Virus record (IMG/VR): IMGVR_UViG_3300046169_000084
Span: 1-35,269 of that record
Length of the DNA stretch: 35,269 nucleotides
Direction: 5' to 3' (one strand)
DNA from: a virus
Position numbers and translations under genes: made by a program. Below the pieces are notes generated by a model that was not told the DNA's origin, did no database searches, and saw only the letters and a list, made by a program, of their open reading frames with translations. Numbering within the stretch: the first letter of the stretch is position 1; each line of letters starts with the position of its first letter. Below are positions 23,309 to 30,268 of this stretch, one piece after another.

Positions 23309-24544
23309 CTAAATTTTTAGTCCTAGGTCTTTGTGGTGCAGTAGTTTGATGCGTTCATGTGTGAGCTGTCCTCGCCTGCTCTTCACAACCTTAACGAACA
23401 CACTCTCATAGGAGTGAACGTCACCATCTCTCCACCCCTTAACCTTGAGGTCACCAAACCCATCCATGAGGATAAGGGACTCAACCATGTTGGGTCGGAA
23501 CACTGAGGTCATACAATGAGCCACGTTCTTAATGACTTGCGCCCATTGAGCGTCCTTATACTTAGGCTCTAGTTGCCATCCTGAACGATTATATTCAGAG
23601 ATAGTCACTTGGCTAGGCACGATGACCAACACGTTGAGTTCTTTGGCTATCTGCTTTAGTATTTTAGTTACATAGTTAATCTCTAAGGTTCTTGAGTCGA
23701 ACCTGCCCTGAGCATACACTTCTTGCACGTAGTCAATAACCACGAAGTCAAGACCACCCTCAATTTTTGCTAGACGGCACAGACGCTTAATTTCGTCTAT
23801 GTCATCGGTGTTGTCTACGATGCGCACGTTATCAGCGTGAGCTACTGCTTGTAGGGCTAACTGGGTAGCCGTGTTCACGTCATAATCCTCCATTTGAAAC
23901 CACAGACCCTGATAGCCTTGTACCGCCAACCTAGAAGCTAGGAACGTTGACCATTGGGTCTTTCCATGCCCTGAATCGGCTAGTATCACGTTTATATCGC
24001 CCTTGTGTAGACCCACGTGCTGATAGAGTTGCTCATCTACCTTTGGTTCACCCGTGATTAGCTTCTCCTTCTTGGGCTGGGATTCTTCTCGCTCGAAGAT
24101 TTGTGTTGGGGTTAGCGCATCTACTGGGGTAGCTTCGTCCAGTTCGCCACTGAGCTTATCTATCTGCATCATTAGTTCGTCCATTGTTGTGGACGGATTA
24201 TGAGCGAGCTGGGTAGCCTCGGTCAGGGACTTGGTTAGCCTTCGCCTATCAGCCGTGTCCTTCAGGATACGAGAGTACCCCTTAATGTCGTGCTCAGAGG
24301 TGCGTTGGTGCATCTGAAGCTCAAGTAGATAATCACAGCTATAATTATCCAGCCTAGCCGCTAAGGTGTCCTCATTGAACAGGATGCCTTGTGCGTGTTG
24401 CTCGCACGCTTCTAAGTAAATGGGGTGCAGGTTAGGGAAGTGGGTAGCGTCCGTTACATTGAATATAAGGTCTCTGTATTCTTTGTTAGCAATGAGCGTA
24501 CCAACCAGCACTTCCTCTAAGTGCCTTTGGTCTAATTGGCTCAT
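23309..24544 (-). CDS. Replicative DNA helicase, DnaB family
   Basis: The 411-residue protein has the two-part DnaB layout. An N-terminal helical domain (1-130, starting DQRHLEEVLVGTLI) resembles the primase/loader-contact domain. The RecA-like motor has Walker A ADSGHGKT (189-196), Walker B FVVIDY (267-272), a VIVPSQ segment (307-312) like the motif-3 region, and KVVKSRRGQ near the end (arginine-finger/loop region). It is shorter than the about 470-residue bacterial enzyme, as usual in phages. It unwinds DNA at the fork, here probably loaded through the O-like protein encoded divergently. Its start overlaps the previous stop (ATGA). Confidence 0.88.
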   Translation of the reverse strand: MSQLDQRHLEEVLVGTLIANKEYRDLIFNVTDATHFPNLHPIYLEACEQHAQGILFNEDTLAARLDNYSCDYLLELQMHQRTSEHDIKGYSRILKDTADRRRLTKSLTEATQLAHNPSTTMDELMMQIDKLSGELDEATPVDALTPTQIFEREESQPKKEKLITGEPKVDEQLYQHVGLHKGDINVILADSGHGKTQWSTFLASRLAVQGYQGLWFQMEDYDVNTATQLALQAVAHADNVRIVDNTDDIDEIKRLCRLAKIEGGLDFVVIDYVQEVYAQGRFDSRTLEINYVTKILKQIAKELNVLVIVPSQVTISEYNRSGWQLEPKYKDAQWAQVIKNVAHCMTSVFRPNMVESLILMDGFGDLKVKGWRDGDVHSYESVFVKVVKSRRGQLTHERIKLLHHKDLGLKI

Positions 24545-24780
24545 AGCAACTCAACGGCTTTGCTGCGCCCGTAAGCGGTGATACTATAAAGGGCAGGATG
24601 CTTGTCCTCAGACGTTATAATACCTGCTTGTATCATGCTACATATCGTTGAAAAGGTAGTCCAATAAATGTCGTGTGTACCCTGCGTCATTAAGGGTTCT
24701 ATGTCCGCATACGTGACCTGACCCTTTTCGTTAATTAGTTTTAGTATGGACAGTTCGTTCTTAGTCATTTTTCTTCTCAT
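24541..24780 (-). CDS. Small winged-helix protein
   Basis: The 79-residue product reads as a winged-helix domain: NELSILKLINEKGQVTYADI, a recognition helix TTFSTICSMIQAG, and a beta wing ITSEDKHPALYSITAYGRS. An alternative ATG at 24768, four codons in, has a closer GAGAAG site and would start MTKNEL. It overlaps both neighbours and lies in the replication operon before the helicase, so a DNA-binding regulator or helicase-loading accessory is possible. Confidence 0.65.
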   Translation of the reverse strand: MRRKMTKNELSILKLINEKGQVTYADIEPLMTQGTHDIYWTTFSTICSMIQAGIITSEDKHPALYSITAYGRSKAVELL

Positions 24781-25177
24781 TAGTTTTTCTTAAATCTCTT
24801 TTAGTTACGGTTCCATTTTTGTTGAATGTGTGAGTGACCCATCCTTTACGGTCATACCACGTCATCGCAAGCACCCTAATATATTTACCAGCAAACTTCT
24901 TAGCAAAACGAATATACGATTTTTGTGTGGGTGGTCGGTTCGTCTTGATTTGCACGAGCCAAACGTTACTCCCATCCATGGCTATAATATCGAATCCATC
25001 GAACTTGGTATCAGAATGATTACATTCCTCAAGCCAACACTTTGTGCAGAGTCCAGCGAATAAGTCTTTGGATTTTCGGAAGCGCCCTCCCAGCTCTACC
25101 TCATCCACTATCATCCCTTTCTCGTGGAAGAAGGCTATGGCTTTAGTGACGGTTCTGCGACCTTTTGCTTTGGACAT
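24761..25177 (-). CDS. PD-(D/E)XK-fold nuclease, small
   Basis: The 138-residue protein carries FDGFDIIAMDGSNVWLVQIK, where D63 and the Q76-I-K78 motif fit the PD-(D/E)XK active site with Gln in place of Glu, as in some resolvase-like and VRR-type members. A C44-x2-C47...C52-x-H54 cluster (LCTKCWLEECNH) suggests a bound metal. It shares one base with the upstream gene, another nuclease. A role in phage recombination or in degrading host DNA is inferred. Confidence 0.65.
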   Translation of the reverse strand: MSKAKGRRTVTKAIAFFHEKGMIVDEVELGGRFRKSKDLFAGLCTKCWLEECNHSDTKFDGFDIIAMDGSNVWLVQIKTNRPPTQKSYIRFAKKFAGKYIRVLAMTWYDRKGWVTHTFNKNGTVTKRDLRKTNEKKND

Positions 25178-25719
25178 CAGCTAGAATAATCGTTGCTAAT
25201 ATAATAATCGTTGCTATCAACATAGTTTCCTTCTCGGTCTAATTTTATTAGGGTGTGATTAATTTTTGGTAGGCTCGTGTTAGGTAGGAGCCACCCAGCT
25301 GCGTTACCCTCCACTGAGTTTCCAGTTGTGGGAATGTCTACGTTCTCGCACAAGAAATTTCTAAGTTCTCTTGTCTTGAACACATATAAGCGGTACGTGT
25401 TGTCGGGCATCAAGAAAAAGTACGCATACTTATCTGACTTGGTCTTGAAGATACCACTAGGCTCGAACTGTTTGGTATTAAACATCTCAATGTAGAAGTT
25501 AAATCCCTTCTTGTTCTTGAGAAACATACCCGTTACGTCTAGCTTTACCTCTACCAAAACCGTTCTGCCTTCAAGTGTTATCGCCTTTATGTCCCAATCT
25601 GGAAATCGTTTAGGAGGGGCGGAGAAACACTCATAGCCTAGCTTGGTTAGATAGCTAGTCAAGAGTGCCTCGCCCTTTTCGCCATTCTTATTTAGCACGT
25701 TTGAAGTCCTCCGACTCAT
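25177..25719 (-). CDS. PD-(D/E)XK-fold nuclease
   Basis: From ATG 25719 the product has 180 residues; a GTG at 25734 would add five. It begins with NKNGEKGEALLTSYLTKLGY, a helix with the conserved Glu (E17), followed by RFPDWDIKAI (D41/D43) and VLVEVKLD (E57, K59): the full E...PD...ExK pattern of Holliday-junction-resolvase or restriction-like nucleases. The C-terminal half has strands and a KTRELRNFL helix. It overlaps the broken gene upstream by 32 bases. It probably acts in phage DNA recombination or branch resolution, but family-level identity is unsure. Confidence 0.7.
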   Translation of the reverse strand: MSRRTSNVLNKNGEKGEALLTSYLTKLGYECFSAPPKRFPDWDIKAITLEGRTVLVEVKLDVTGMFLKNKKGFNFYIEMFNTKQFEPSGIFKTKSDKYAYFFLMPDNTYRLYVFKTRELRNFLCENVDIPTTGNSVEGNAAGWLLPNTSLPKINHTLIKLDREGNYVDSNDYYISNDYSS

Positions 25720-26127
25720 CTTCGCTAAACACACCCTCTGAGTAGAACCCAGTGATTTGTAGAACGGCTCTCGCTTTTGCTCGCTTTTCAGCGGTCTCTA
25801 CTGGATAGTGGGGTAATACACCGCCAGCTTTCTTAGTTTTTACAGGGACAGTTGTAGTGGTTAGCCGTGCCATAAGACTCTACGGTATATACCTCACCAT
25901 TAGCATCTAATTTTTCGGCAATAGCCTTAATACAACAGTTCTCTTGTCCGTCAGGTTAGTTCGGGCACAACCTCATAGGTTACCGTAATCTTATCGTGCG
26001 CCATTATCTTCTCTACCCCAGTTCGGGTAATGATAATGAACCCTTGGTACGGGTGCTTGAAGAAGTCCTTGCCAGTAAGTTTGTACCTTTCGGCAAGCGT
26101 TTTTAGTGTGTTTTGTTCTGTGCTCAT
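25688..26127 (-). pseudogene. ssDNA-binding/annealing-type recombination gene with two frameshifts
   Basis: One protein can be read in three frames. ATG 26127 starts MSTEQNTLKTLAERYKLTG and continues FFKHPYQGFIIITRTGVEKI to a TGA at 25951. The next frame gives DGQENCCIKAIAEKLDANG and VYTVESYGT. The third gives TTTTVPVKTKKAGG, then YPVETAEKRAKARAVLQITG and GVFSEDESEDF to 25688. Both breaks are cured by removing one A from CTAACC (near 25954-25959 and 25859-25864). The Y-P-V-E-x-A-E-K-R-A-x-x-R-A-V-L motif resembles conserved phage proteins beside RecE-like nucleases, plausibly annealases or ssDNA binders. It could be a true pseudogene, sequencing error or recoding. Confidence 0.65.
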
Positions 26128-26969
26128 AATAGTGTAATTGTATTAGTATTAGGTAAGCCCATCTCGGCTTGTTTTGGGTCATTTTTCCACTCACCGATGC
26201 GATACTTAATCACATTCAGCTCCTTGAGTGCGTTCATCTGTGTTTCGGGGTTTAGCCCATATACCGCTGTATTATAGGGGTATTGCTTCTCTATTGCAAC
26301 GAAATAGAAATCATCCACTAGGATGCCCATTACATCGCAATAGAACGCTGCTTGTAGGTCATATCGGTACTTCCAAAAGTCCGAGCGAAAAGATTTTTCA
26401 CTAGCGTCCCTACATGACTTCCAATCTATGATAGCCATTGGCTCCTCGTTTCGGACGAGTAATCGGTCAGGTCTGACACGATACTTTAGTCCGTGCATAT
26501 CTTCCTCATCAGTCAGGAACGAATACTCATCCCACGAATCTGATGGGTCATACATATTGTATATCTCCTTCACCGCAGGGTTATCGTTCATGGACTGATA
26601 CATATATTGGATGGTATACATATCATTCTCTGATATAGACACTTGATTTTCGCCAAGAGAGCACTCAAAGTCCTTCTTATGGGTCTTATAGTCCTTAGTC
26701 ATTGTGGGGCTCGTAATGTCGGGTCTCCTCTCAAGGATTTTTGCTATTATCTCGGAGTCCTTGAACACTTTGAATCGTTTGTGGAATGCTTGCCCATCCT
26801 CAAAATAGGTGTGCATAGCATCACCAAACAGTAGCGCTTGGCTCGGCTCAATGGGTTGTAGCGCCTTAGCAATTGAGTGCTTAGCCACACTCTTCACGAA
26901 TGAACTAGATATATAGTCCTTTAGTGCGTGGTAATCATTGTTGGACATATCACTATAAGTCTTCATCAT
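26124..26969 (-). CDS. RecE-like PD-(D/E)XK exonuclease
   Basis: The 281-residue protein begins YSDMSNNDYHALKDYISSS, the start typical of RecE-C/DUF3799-type nucleases. It then has LLFGDAMHTYFED (H53), YRVRPDRLLV (D168), MAIIDWKSC (D182, K184) and YDLQAAFYCDV (Q206), matching the H...D...D-x-K...Y-x-x-Q order of the family. It should digest one DNA strand from ends to make substrates for annealing; the partner would be the following (broken) gene, whose ATG overlaps this stop by four bases. It is in the replication/recombination operon. Confidence 0.82.
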   Translation of the reverse strand: MMKTYSDMSNNDYHALKDYISSSFVKSVAKHSIAKALQPIEPSQALLFGDAMHTYFEDGQAFHKRFKVFKDSEIIAKILERRPDITSPTMTKDYKTHKKDFECSLGENQVSISENDMYTIQYMYQSMNDNPAVKEIYNMYDPSDSWDEYSFLTDEEDMHGLKYRVRPDRLLVRNEEPMAIIDWKSCRDASEKSFRSDFWKYRYDLQAAFYCDVMGILVDDFYFVAIEKQYPYNTAVYGLNPETQMNALKELNVIKYRIGEWKNDPKQAEMGLPNTNTITLL

Positions 26970-27198
26970 GTACCTCCTGAGGGAATTTGTTTATGGATAG
27001 GGCTGGCTTTTCGAAGCCACTTAGAAATCCCTCTATCTTGAATAGAAGTTCTTCTGCTTCTTCTGACATCATTGTTTCGGGCATCTTAGTAAAATCTGAT
27101 GGGGTTTCACCATCATCATAAAACACCTCATGAAATGAGTACATTTTTTGTTTGCCTGAATTATCAAGCATCAATCGGTAGTCCCAAGCTGGTTTCAT
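26953..27198 (-). CDS. Unknown small acidic protein
   Basis: The 81-residue acidic product starts MKPAWDYRLMLDNSGKQ, has a strand pair (YSFHEVFYDDGE) and a helix (EEAEELLFKIEGFLSGF). It has an excellent ribosome binding site (AAGGAGG) and overlaps the RecE-like gene by 17 bases. Similar small proteins recur before RecE-like genes, but I can name no function. Confidence 0.6.
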   Translation of the reverse strand: MKPAWDYRLMLDNSGKQKMYSFHEVFYDDGETPSDFTKMPETMMSEEAEELLFKIEGFLSGFEKPALSINKFPQEVHDEDL

Positions 27199-27352
27199 CC
27201 TGTATTCCTCCTTTTAATTGTTGTTGGTTTGATTTAGCCGAGTGTAGGCACACCTCAAATGCCCTTATGTAGGCACGTGTATACTCATCGGGGTTAGGTA
27301 GAGAGCGCAAACCTGATAGGAATGCGTTCATAAATTGTATGTGTTCTTCCAT
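27164..27352 (-). CDS. First gene of the replication operon, unknown
   Basis: From ATG 27352 the product has 62 residues: MEEHIQFMNAFLSGLRSLPN, then a helix with AYIRAFEVCLHSAKS. The open frame extends upstream to 27487, but that part covers the divergent promoter region. The chosen ATG follows AAAGGATACACACA, the same leader style as the DnaA-domain gene. Its end overlaps the next gene by 35 bases. No known family. Confidence 0.6.
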   Translation of the reverse strand: MEEHIQFMNAFLSGLRSLPNPDEYTRAYIRAFEVCLHSAKSNQQQLKGGIQDETSLGLPIDA

Positions 27353-27452
27353 TGTGTGTATCCTTTGTGATTCTTGATTGTGGATAAATTTATAAAAAAG
27401 TATTGAGTATCCAAAATTATTTTTATATTCGGGTAAACAAATAAGGAAAACT
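27353..27452. promoter_or_regulatory. Divergent promoter region with DnaA box
   Basis: This 100-base AT-rich region lies between the leftward replication operon and the rightward O-like gene. Leftward: TTGGAT (27414-27409), 16 bases, TAAATT (27392-27387). An alternative leftward match is TTG-N18-TAATTTTG (27440-27412), which fits the Bacteroidota pattern. Rightward: TTGAGT (27403-27408), 17 bases, TATTCG, a weaker match. Overlap of opposing elements suggests mutual exclusion. Confidence 0.55.
27379..27387 (-). promoter_or_regulatory. DnaA box TTATCCACA (perfect)
   Basis: The + strand reads TGTGGATAA, the complement of TTATCCACA. It overlaps the last base of the leftward -10 TAAATT, just as the other box overlaps the -10 at 21458. 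Host DnaA or the phage DnaA-domain protein could block this promoter. Confidence 0.8.
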
Positions 27453-28115
27453 ATGCTAGAAGTACCCAACCACACACAAATACCCAATGTAATAATTGAC
27501 CAGCATATGTCTGAGTTGTCCCACGCTCAGTTCAAGGTGCTGATGGCTATATGCCGAAAGACCATTGGTTGGCACAAGCAGTCGGATTATATAAGCATAT
27601 CCCAAATAGTGGAGCTAACTGGGGTGTCTAACAAGACCGTAGTGGGAGCCATCAAGCAACTCGAAAAGAAGGGGTTCATTGTGACCCAAAAGACTAAGCA
27701 CGCTACCACCCTTATCACTATCAACTATGAGGTAACTAGTGTAGTGAGTACACAGGGTAGTGTAATGGTTACACCACCTAGTGTAGTGAGTACACCACTT
27801 AGTAGTGTAGTGAGTACACACACAAAAGAAACTATAAATAAAGAAGAAGAGGAACAATGTAGCATACCCACCCTTGATGATGTTATAAAATATTTTGACG
27901 GGAATGGGTACACTACGGATAGTGCTAAGAAGATGTATAATTATTATCAGGCATCTGTTAAGGGTAGCAGGCAGAAGTATTGGAAGGATAGTAGGGGTAA
28001 CCTAGTTAGGAGCTGGAGGCAGAAGGCTCAATCTGTTTGGTTTAAGCCTGAGAACAAGAAGAAGGGTGAGGATAGCTGGGAGTCTCAGGGATTTTCACCA
28101 GTGGTTATCAGGTAA
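27453..28115 (+). CDS. Lambda O-like replication initiator
   Basis: The 220-residue protein has the Phage_rep_O winged-helix N-terminus: VPNHTQIPNVIIDQ, LSHAQFKVLMAICRKTIGWHK, ISISQIVELTGVSNKTVVGA, IKQLEKKGFIVTQK. The middle (residues about 95-123) is a low-complexity SVVST repeat encoded by four DNA iterons, followed by an acidic KEEEEQ stretch. The C-terminal part (DDVIKYFDGNGY...WKDSRGNLVRSWRQKAQSVWF) resembles the end of DnaT/DnaD- or O-type loaders. It should bind the iterons and bring the DnaB-family helicase, encoded divergently, to the origin. Confidence 0.8.
   Translation: MLEVPNHTQIPNVIIDQHMSELSHAQFKVLMAICRKTIGWHKQSDYISISQIVELTGVSNKTVVGAIKQLEKKGFIVTQKTKHATTLITINYEVTSVVSTQGSVMVTPPSVVSTPLSSVVSTHTKETINKEEEEQCSIPTLDDVIKYFDGNGYTTDSAKKMYNYYQASVKGSRQKYWKDSRGNLVRSWRQKAQSVWFKPENKKKGEDSWESQGFSPVVIR
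27737..27820 (+). repeat. Four iterons in the O-like gene, GTGTA-N5-TACAC
   Basis: Four 18-base units TAGTGTAGTGAGTACACM start at 27737, 27758 (variant), 27779 and 27803: spacings of 21, 21 and 24, all whole codons and about two helical turns. Three are identical in the first 17 bases. The second has TAGTGTAATGGTTACACC, with the spacer altered but both arms GTGTA and TACAC intact. Confidence 0.85.
27737..27870. other. Probable replication origin (iterons plus A-rich segment)
   Basis: The iterons are followed by a purine-rich, A-rich stretch (about 27822-27856: AAAAGAAACTATAAATAAAG and onward) suited to duplex opening. The arrangement is the one of lambda ori, which lies inside gene O. The DnaA box lies about 350 bases upstream. 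Function is inferred. Confidence 0.6.
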
Positions 28116-28301
28116 GGATTTCTGCCTAGGGATTTTTACTGTAGATTTCTACTGTGGGTTAATAATATAATATCCTAAATGTAAAAGAATGTAAATCAGG
28201 GTAAAAATTGCATTTATTTAATAAAAATGTTGTTTTGCCAATTGCATATATCCGAAACTCTTTGTAGCTTATCCTTCGAACATTAACAATAAAGGAATAC
28301 T
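28116..28301. promoter_or_regulatory. Early leader region 1: repeat units, operator module and promoter
   Basis: This gap opens with three units of the AGATTTYTAC family (28116-28152). It then has the inverted 16-mer TGTAAAAGAATGTAAA (28180-28195) and a promoter TTGCAT (28242) -17 bases- TAGCTT in front of the gene at 28302. No open frame worth calling is present. Confidence 0.55.
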
Positions 28302-28514
28302 ATGGAAACAAATGAACTGACGGATGAACTAATTGACCAAGCAAGGGAACAATTAGAAACGGGAACACCATTAGATATGGCAGTAAGTGCTTTATTTGAG
28401 GGTATGCACGATGTATTAGAAGAAATATCTAATAATCTAAATGTCGATAGGGGTGAATTATGTGATGCTCTATTCGATGAGTATAATGATATGTTTATTG
28501 TACATACTACCTAA
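28302..28514 (+). CDS. Unknown acidic protein
   Basis: The 70-residue, strongly acidic product is helical: TNELTDELIDQAREQLETG, TPLDMAVSALFEGMHDVLEE, then NNLNVDRGELCDALFDEY. This pattern (E-L-I-D-x-A, T-P-L-D-x-A, a D-V-L-E helix, DALFDEY) recurs in small early phage genes. The start follows AAAGGAATACT. Function unknown; acidic early proteins are sometimes DNA mimics, but nothing here proves it. Confidence 0.6.
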   Translation: METNELTDELIDQAREQLETGTPLDMAVSALFEGMHDVLEEISNNLNVDRGELCDALFDEYNDMFIVHTT

Positions 28515-28538
28515 TAATAATTAATAAGGAATACCACT

Positions 28539-28769
28539 ATGAAACAAGTTGAACTAATGGGATTATACCAAAGGATAACTGAATATGAAACGGAGGAGCA
28601 CAGCCTTGATTGGCTAGTGCAGTTCTTTGCTGACCTGATAGCTACGGGATTAGCTTGGCAGTTGCAGGGTCACTATGGGAGGGAGGCTAAGCGATATATT
28701 CAGAATGGCTTAGTCACACCTCAGGGTGACGTAAATTGGGATGTATACGAAGAATACTTTGAACTATAA
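28539..28769 (+). CDS. Unknown early protein (DUF7417-like)
   Basis: The 76-residue product contains LDWLVQFFADLIATGLAWQL and QGHYGREAKRYIQNGLV, a conserved phage pattern (F-x-x-L-I-x-T-G-x-A-W-x-L-Q-G-x-Y-G-R-x-A). It begins after AAGGAATACCACT, the same leader as its neighbours, so these genes form one early operon. Function unknown. Confidence 0.6.
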   Translation: MKQVELMGLYQRITEYETEEHSLDWLVQFFADLIATGLAWQLQGHYGREAKRYIQNGLVTPQGDVNWDVYEEYFEL

Positions 28770-28787
28770 ATAATGAGGAATACAAAT

Positions 28788-29006
28788 ATGATATTTAAAG
28801 AATTAAATGGAAAGATGATAGATAGGGTAGAAAGAGTCCCAAAATCACAATGTGATGATATGATGTGGTATAAGAAACCCGTAATGATTGTATTCACAGA
28901 CGGAACCTTTATGATACCCGTGTGTGATGATGAGTGTAATGACGGTGGGTCTATACTCTACCATAATTCAAAAAATGATGAATCAACAATAATTTATACG
29001 GATTAA
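28788..29006 (+). CDS. Unknown early protein
   Basis: From ATG 28788 (GAGG nine bases upstream; an in-frame ATG at 28773 overlaps that site and is rejected) the product has 72 residues. The core IVFTDGTFMIPVCDDECNDGG is a strand-turn pattern seen in small phage proteins of unknown role. It sits between two other small genes with close spacing. Confidence 0.55.
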   Translation: MIFKELNGKMIDRVERVPKSQCDDMMWYKKPVMIVFTDGTFMIPVCDDECNDGGSILYHNSKNDESTIIYTD

Positions 29007-29010
29007 TACA

Positions 29011-29160
29011 ATGGATAGAAGAATCATAAATACCTATGTAAGAAAAATGGCAACCAAAGACATTGACCAATTAGTTAATGTGCTACACATTGCCCTAAAC
29101 GGAAACCCGCAACAAAGCAAGGCACTAATGCTAAGCGTATTATTGGAGGAACCAAAATGA
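29011..29160 (+). CDS. 49-residue unknown protein
   Basis: The frame from ATG 29011 gives MDRRIINTYVRKMATKDIDQ, then LVNVLHIALNGNPQQSK and an amphipathic end. It overlaps the next gene by ATGA and contains that gene's GGAGG site, a sign of real coupling. It resembles short helical early phage proteins, function unknown. Confidence 0.5.
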   Translation: MDRRIINTYVRKMATKDIDQLVNVLHIALNGNPQQSKALMLSVLLEEPK

Positions 29161-29501
29161 ATGAAGAACTAACATTTATTTCAAGTCACGGAACATTAGT
29201 AGTGGACGGTAATGGAACTATCAATAATGAATTATCGGATTTGTCCGATTGGCTTAATGATATTGGTAAGGTAGATGTTGAAGAGTTAGATAATTATTGT
29301 CGTCTTTCAAGTGTATATCCAATAGACGGTGGAGATGTTTTAGACTTTGCTTATTGGGATAAGCAAGGTGTATACATTGAACCCGATAGGGAATGGAGGG
29401 AAAGATGTTTTCATAACATTGTCTTTACTGAAAAGAAGAATAACAAGCTTATTGAAGAGGCTTATGATTGGATTAAACAAAATAGAGGAATAAACAAATG
29501 A
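29157..29501 (+). CDS. Unknown early protein
   Basis: The 114-residue acidic product mixes strands and helices (LTFISSHGTLVVDGNG, LSDLSDWLNDIGKVDVEELD, GDVLDFAYWDKQGVYIEPD). It has a good GGAGG site and overlaps both neighbours by four bases. No family recognised. Confidence 0.6.
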   Translation: MNEELTFISSHGTLVVDGNGTINNELSDLSDWLNDIGKVDVEELDNYCRLSSVYPIDGGDVLDFAYWDKQGVYIEPDREWRERCFHNIVFTEKKNNKLIEEAYDWIKQNRGINK

Positions 29502-29641
29502 AAGATAAAACAATAACACTACCTAATGGTCAATATATCTACATTAAATTCGAAGATTGGGGTTTAGTGTACGATAGATTCGACACTAACGATGAACATA
29601 TAGAATCCTATGGATATGATAAATGGGAGGAAACAAAATGA
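29498..29641 (+). CDS. 47-residue unknown protein
   Basis: From ATG 29498 the product is KDKTITLPNGQYIYIKFEDW and a GLVYDRFD/TNDEH stretch, ending YGYDKWEETK. Small antiparallel sheet proteins of this style are common early genes. It is coupled to its neighbours at both ends (ATGA overlaps) and contains the next gene's GGGAGG site. Confidence 0.5.
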   Translation: MKDKTITLPNGQYIYIKFEDWGLVYDRFDTNDEHIESYGYDKWEETK

Positions 29642-29817
29642 ACCAAATCAAATATCTAAAGAGAAAGTATGGAACTAAGAATAAGTTCCTAAGTAAGGTA
29701 ACAGGTATATCAGAGCCTAGGCTATCTAGACTATCAAAGCTAGATAATCATGAGTACATTGCTAAGGTGTACGCTGATGAATACATAAAACTAAATAAGA
29801 TAATAGAAGCTGAATAA
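29638..29817 (+). CDS. Small helix-turn-helix protein candidate
   Basis: From ATG 29638 the product has 59 residues: MNQIKYLKRKYGTKNKFLSK, then VTGISEPRLSRLSKL, which reads as a helix-turn-helix (recognition helix SEPRLSRLSKL), and a closing helix DEYIKLNKII. An ATG five codons earlier lies before the GGGAGG site and is not used. It is basic and ends the first early operon just before a terminator, so it is a candidate regulator of the early genes. Confidence 0.55.
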   Translation: MNQIKYLKRKYGTKNKFLSKVTGISEPRLSRLSKLDNHEYIAKVYADEYIKLNKIIEAE

Positions 29818-30085
29818 ATTTCTACGGAGGGTGGCTCTAGATTTCTACCCACCCCTCCTTTAGATTTTTACTGACCCTTACACAATAGATTTTTACCTAC
29901 CCTTAAAATATATATTTATCTGTACCTAGAAATATATCTTTACCTAATATTATATTATATACTAAAATATATATATACCTAATATTATACTATAAATATA
30001 CCTATACAATTTTACATTCTTTTACAAATTGCATATTTCAAATTTCATATATTGGATACGTTAATTTAAACTAAAGTAATACATA
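29818..30085 (+). repeat. AT-rich repeat array A with terminator and operator module
   Basis: This 268-base noncoding stretch starts with AAATTTCTAC (29817), AGATTTCTAC (29839), AGATTTTTAC (29862) and AGATTTTTACCTACCCTTA (29887). It then degrades into AAATATATATATACCTA-like units to about 30010. TTTACATTCTTTTACA (30011-30026) and TTGCATAT (30029-30036) follow before the next operon. A terminator hairpin lies at its start. Confidence 0.65.
29826..29870 (+). terminator. Terminator after first early operon
   Basis: GGAGGGTGG pairs with CCAC and CCTCC (one C bulged) around a loop that contains the repeat unit AGATTTCTAC; a T-rich tail follows. Confidence 0.65.
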
Positions 30086-30268
30086 ATGAAAAATAGAGAT
30101 AGGTACTTAGTAGATAAAGAAAGATATGATTTTAAATATCATGAACTAAATGATGAACTACATCATGAACATGATTATCATCATGAGAAACTTATGGCAG
30201 AAATATATAGGAACCGTATCAATAATGAACTAAAAAAAATAGGTAAAGGAAATGAAAAAACTAAGTAA
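30086..30268 (+). CDS. Unknown charged protein
   Basis: The 60-residue product is unusually rich in His, Asp, Glu and Tyr (YHELNDELHHEHDYHHEKLM) and likely one long helix. The region is far more AT-rich than the structural genes. It begins a second early operon after repeat array A. Metal binding through the His run is conceivable but unproven. Confidence 0.5.
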   Translation: MKNRDRYLVDKERYDFKYHELNDELHHEHDYHHEKLMAEIYRNRINNELKKIGKGNEKTK

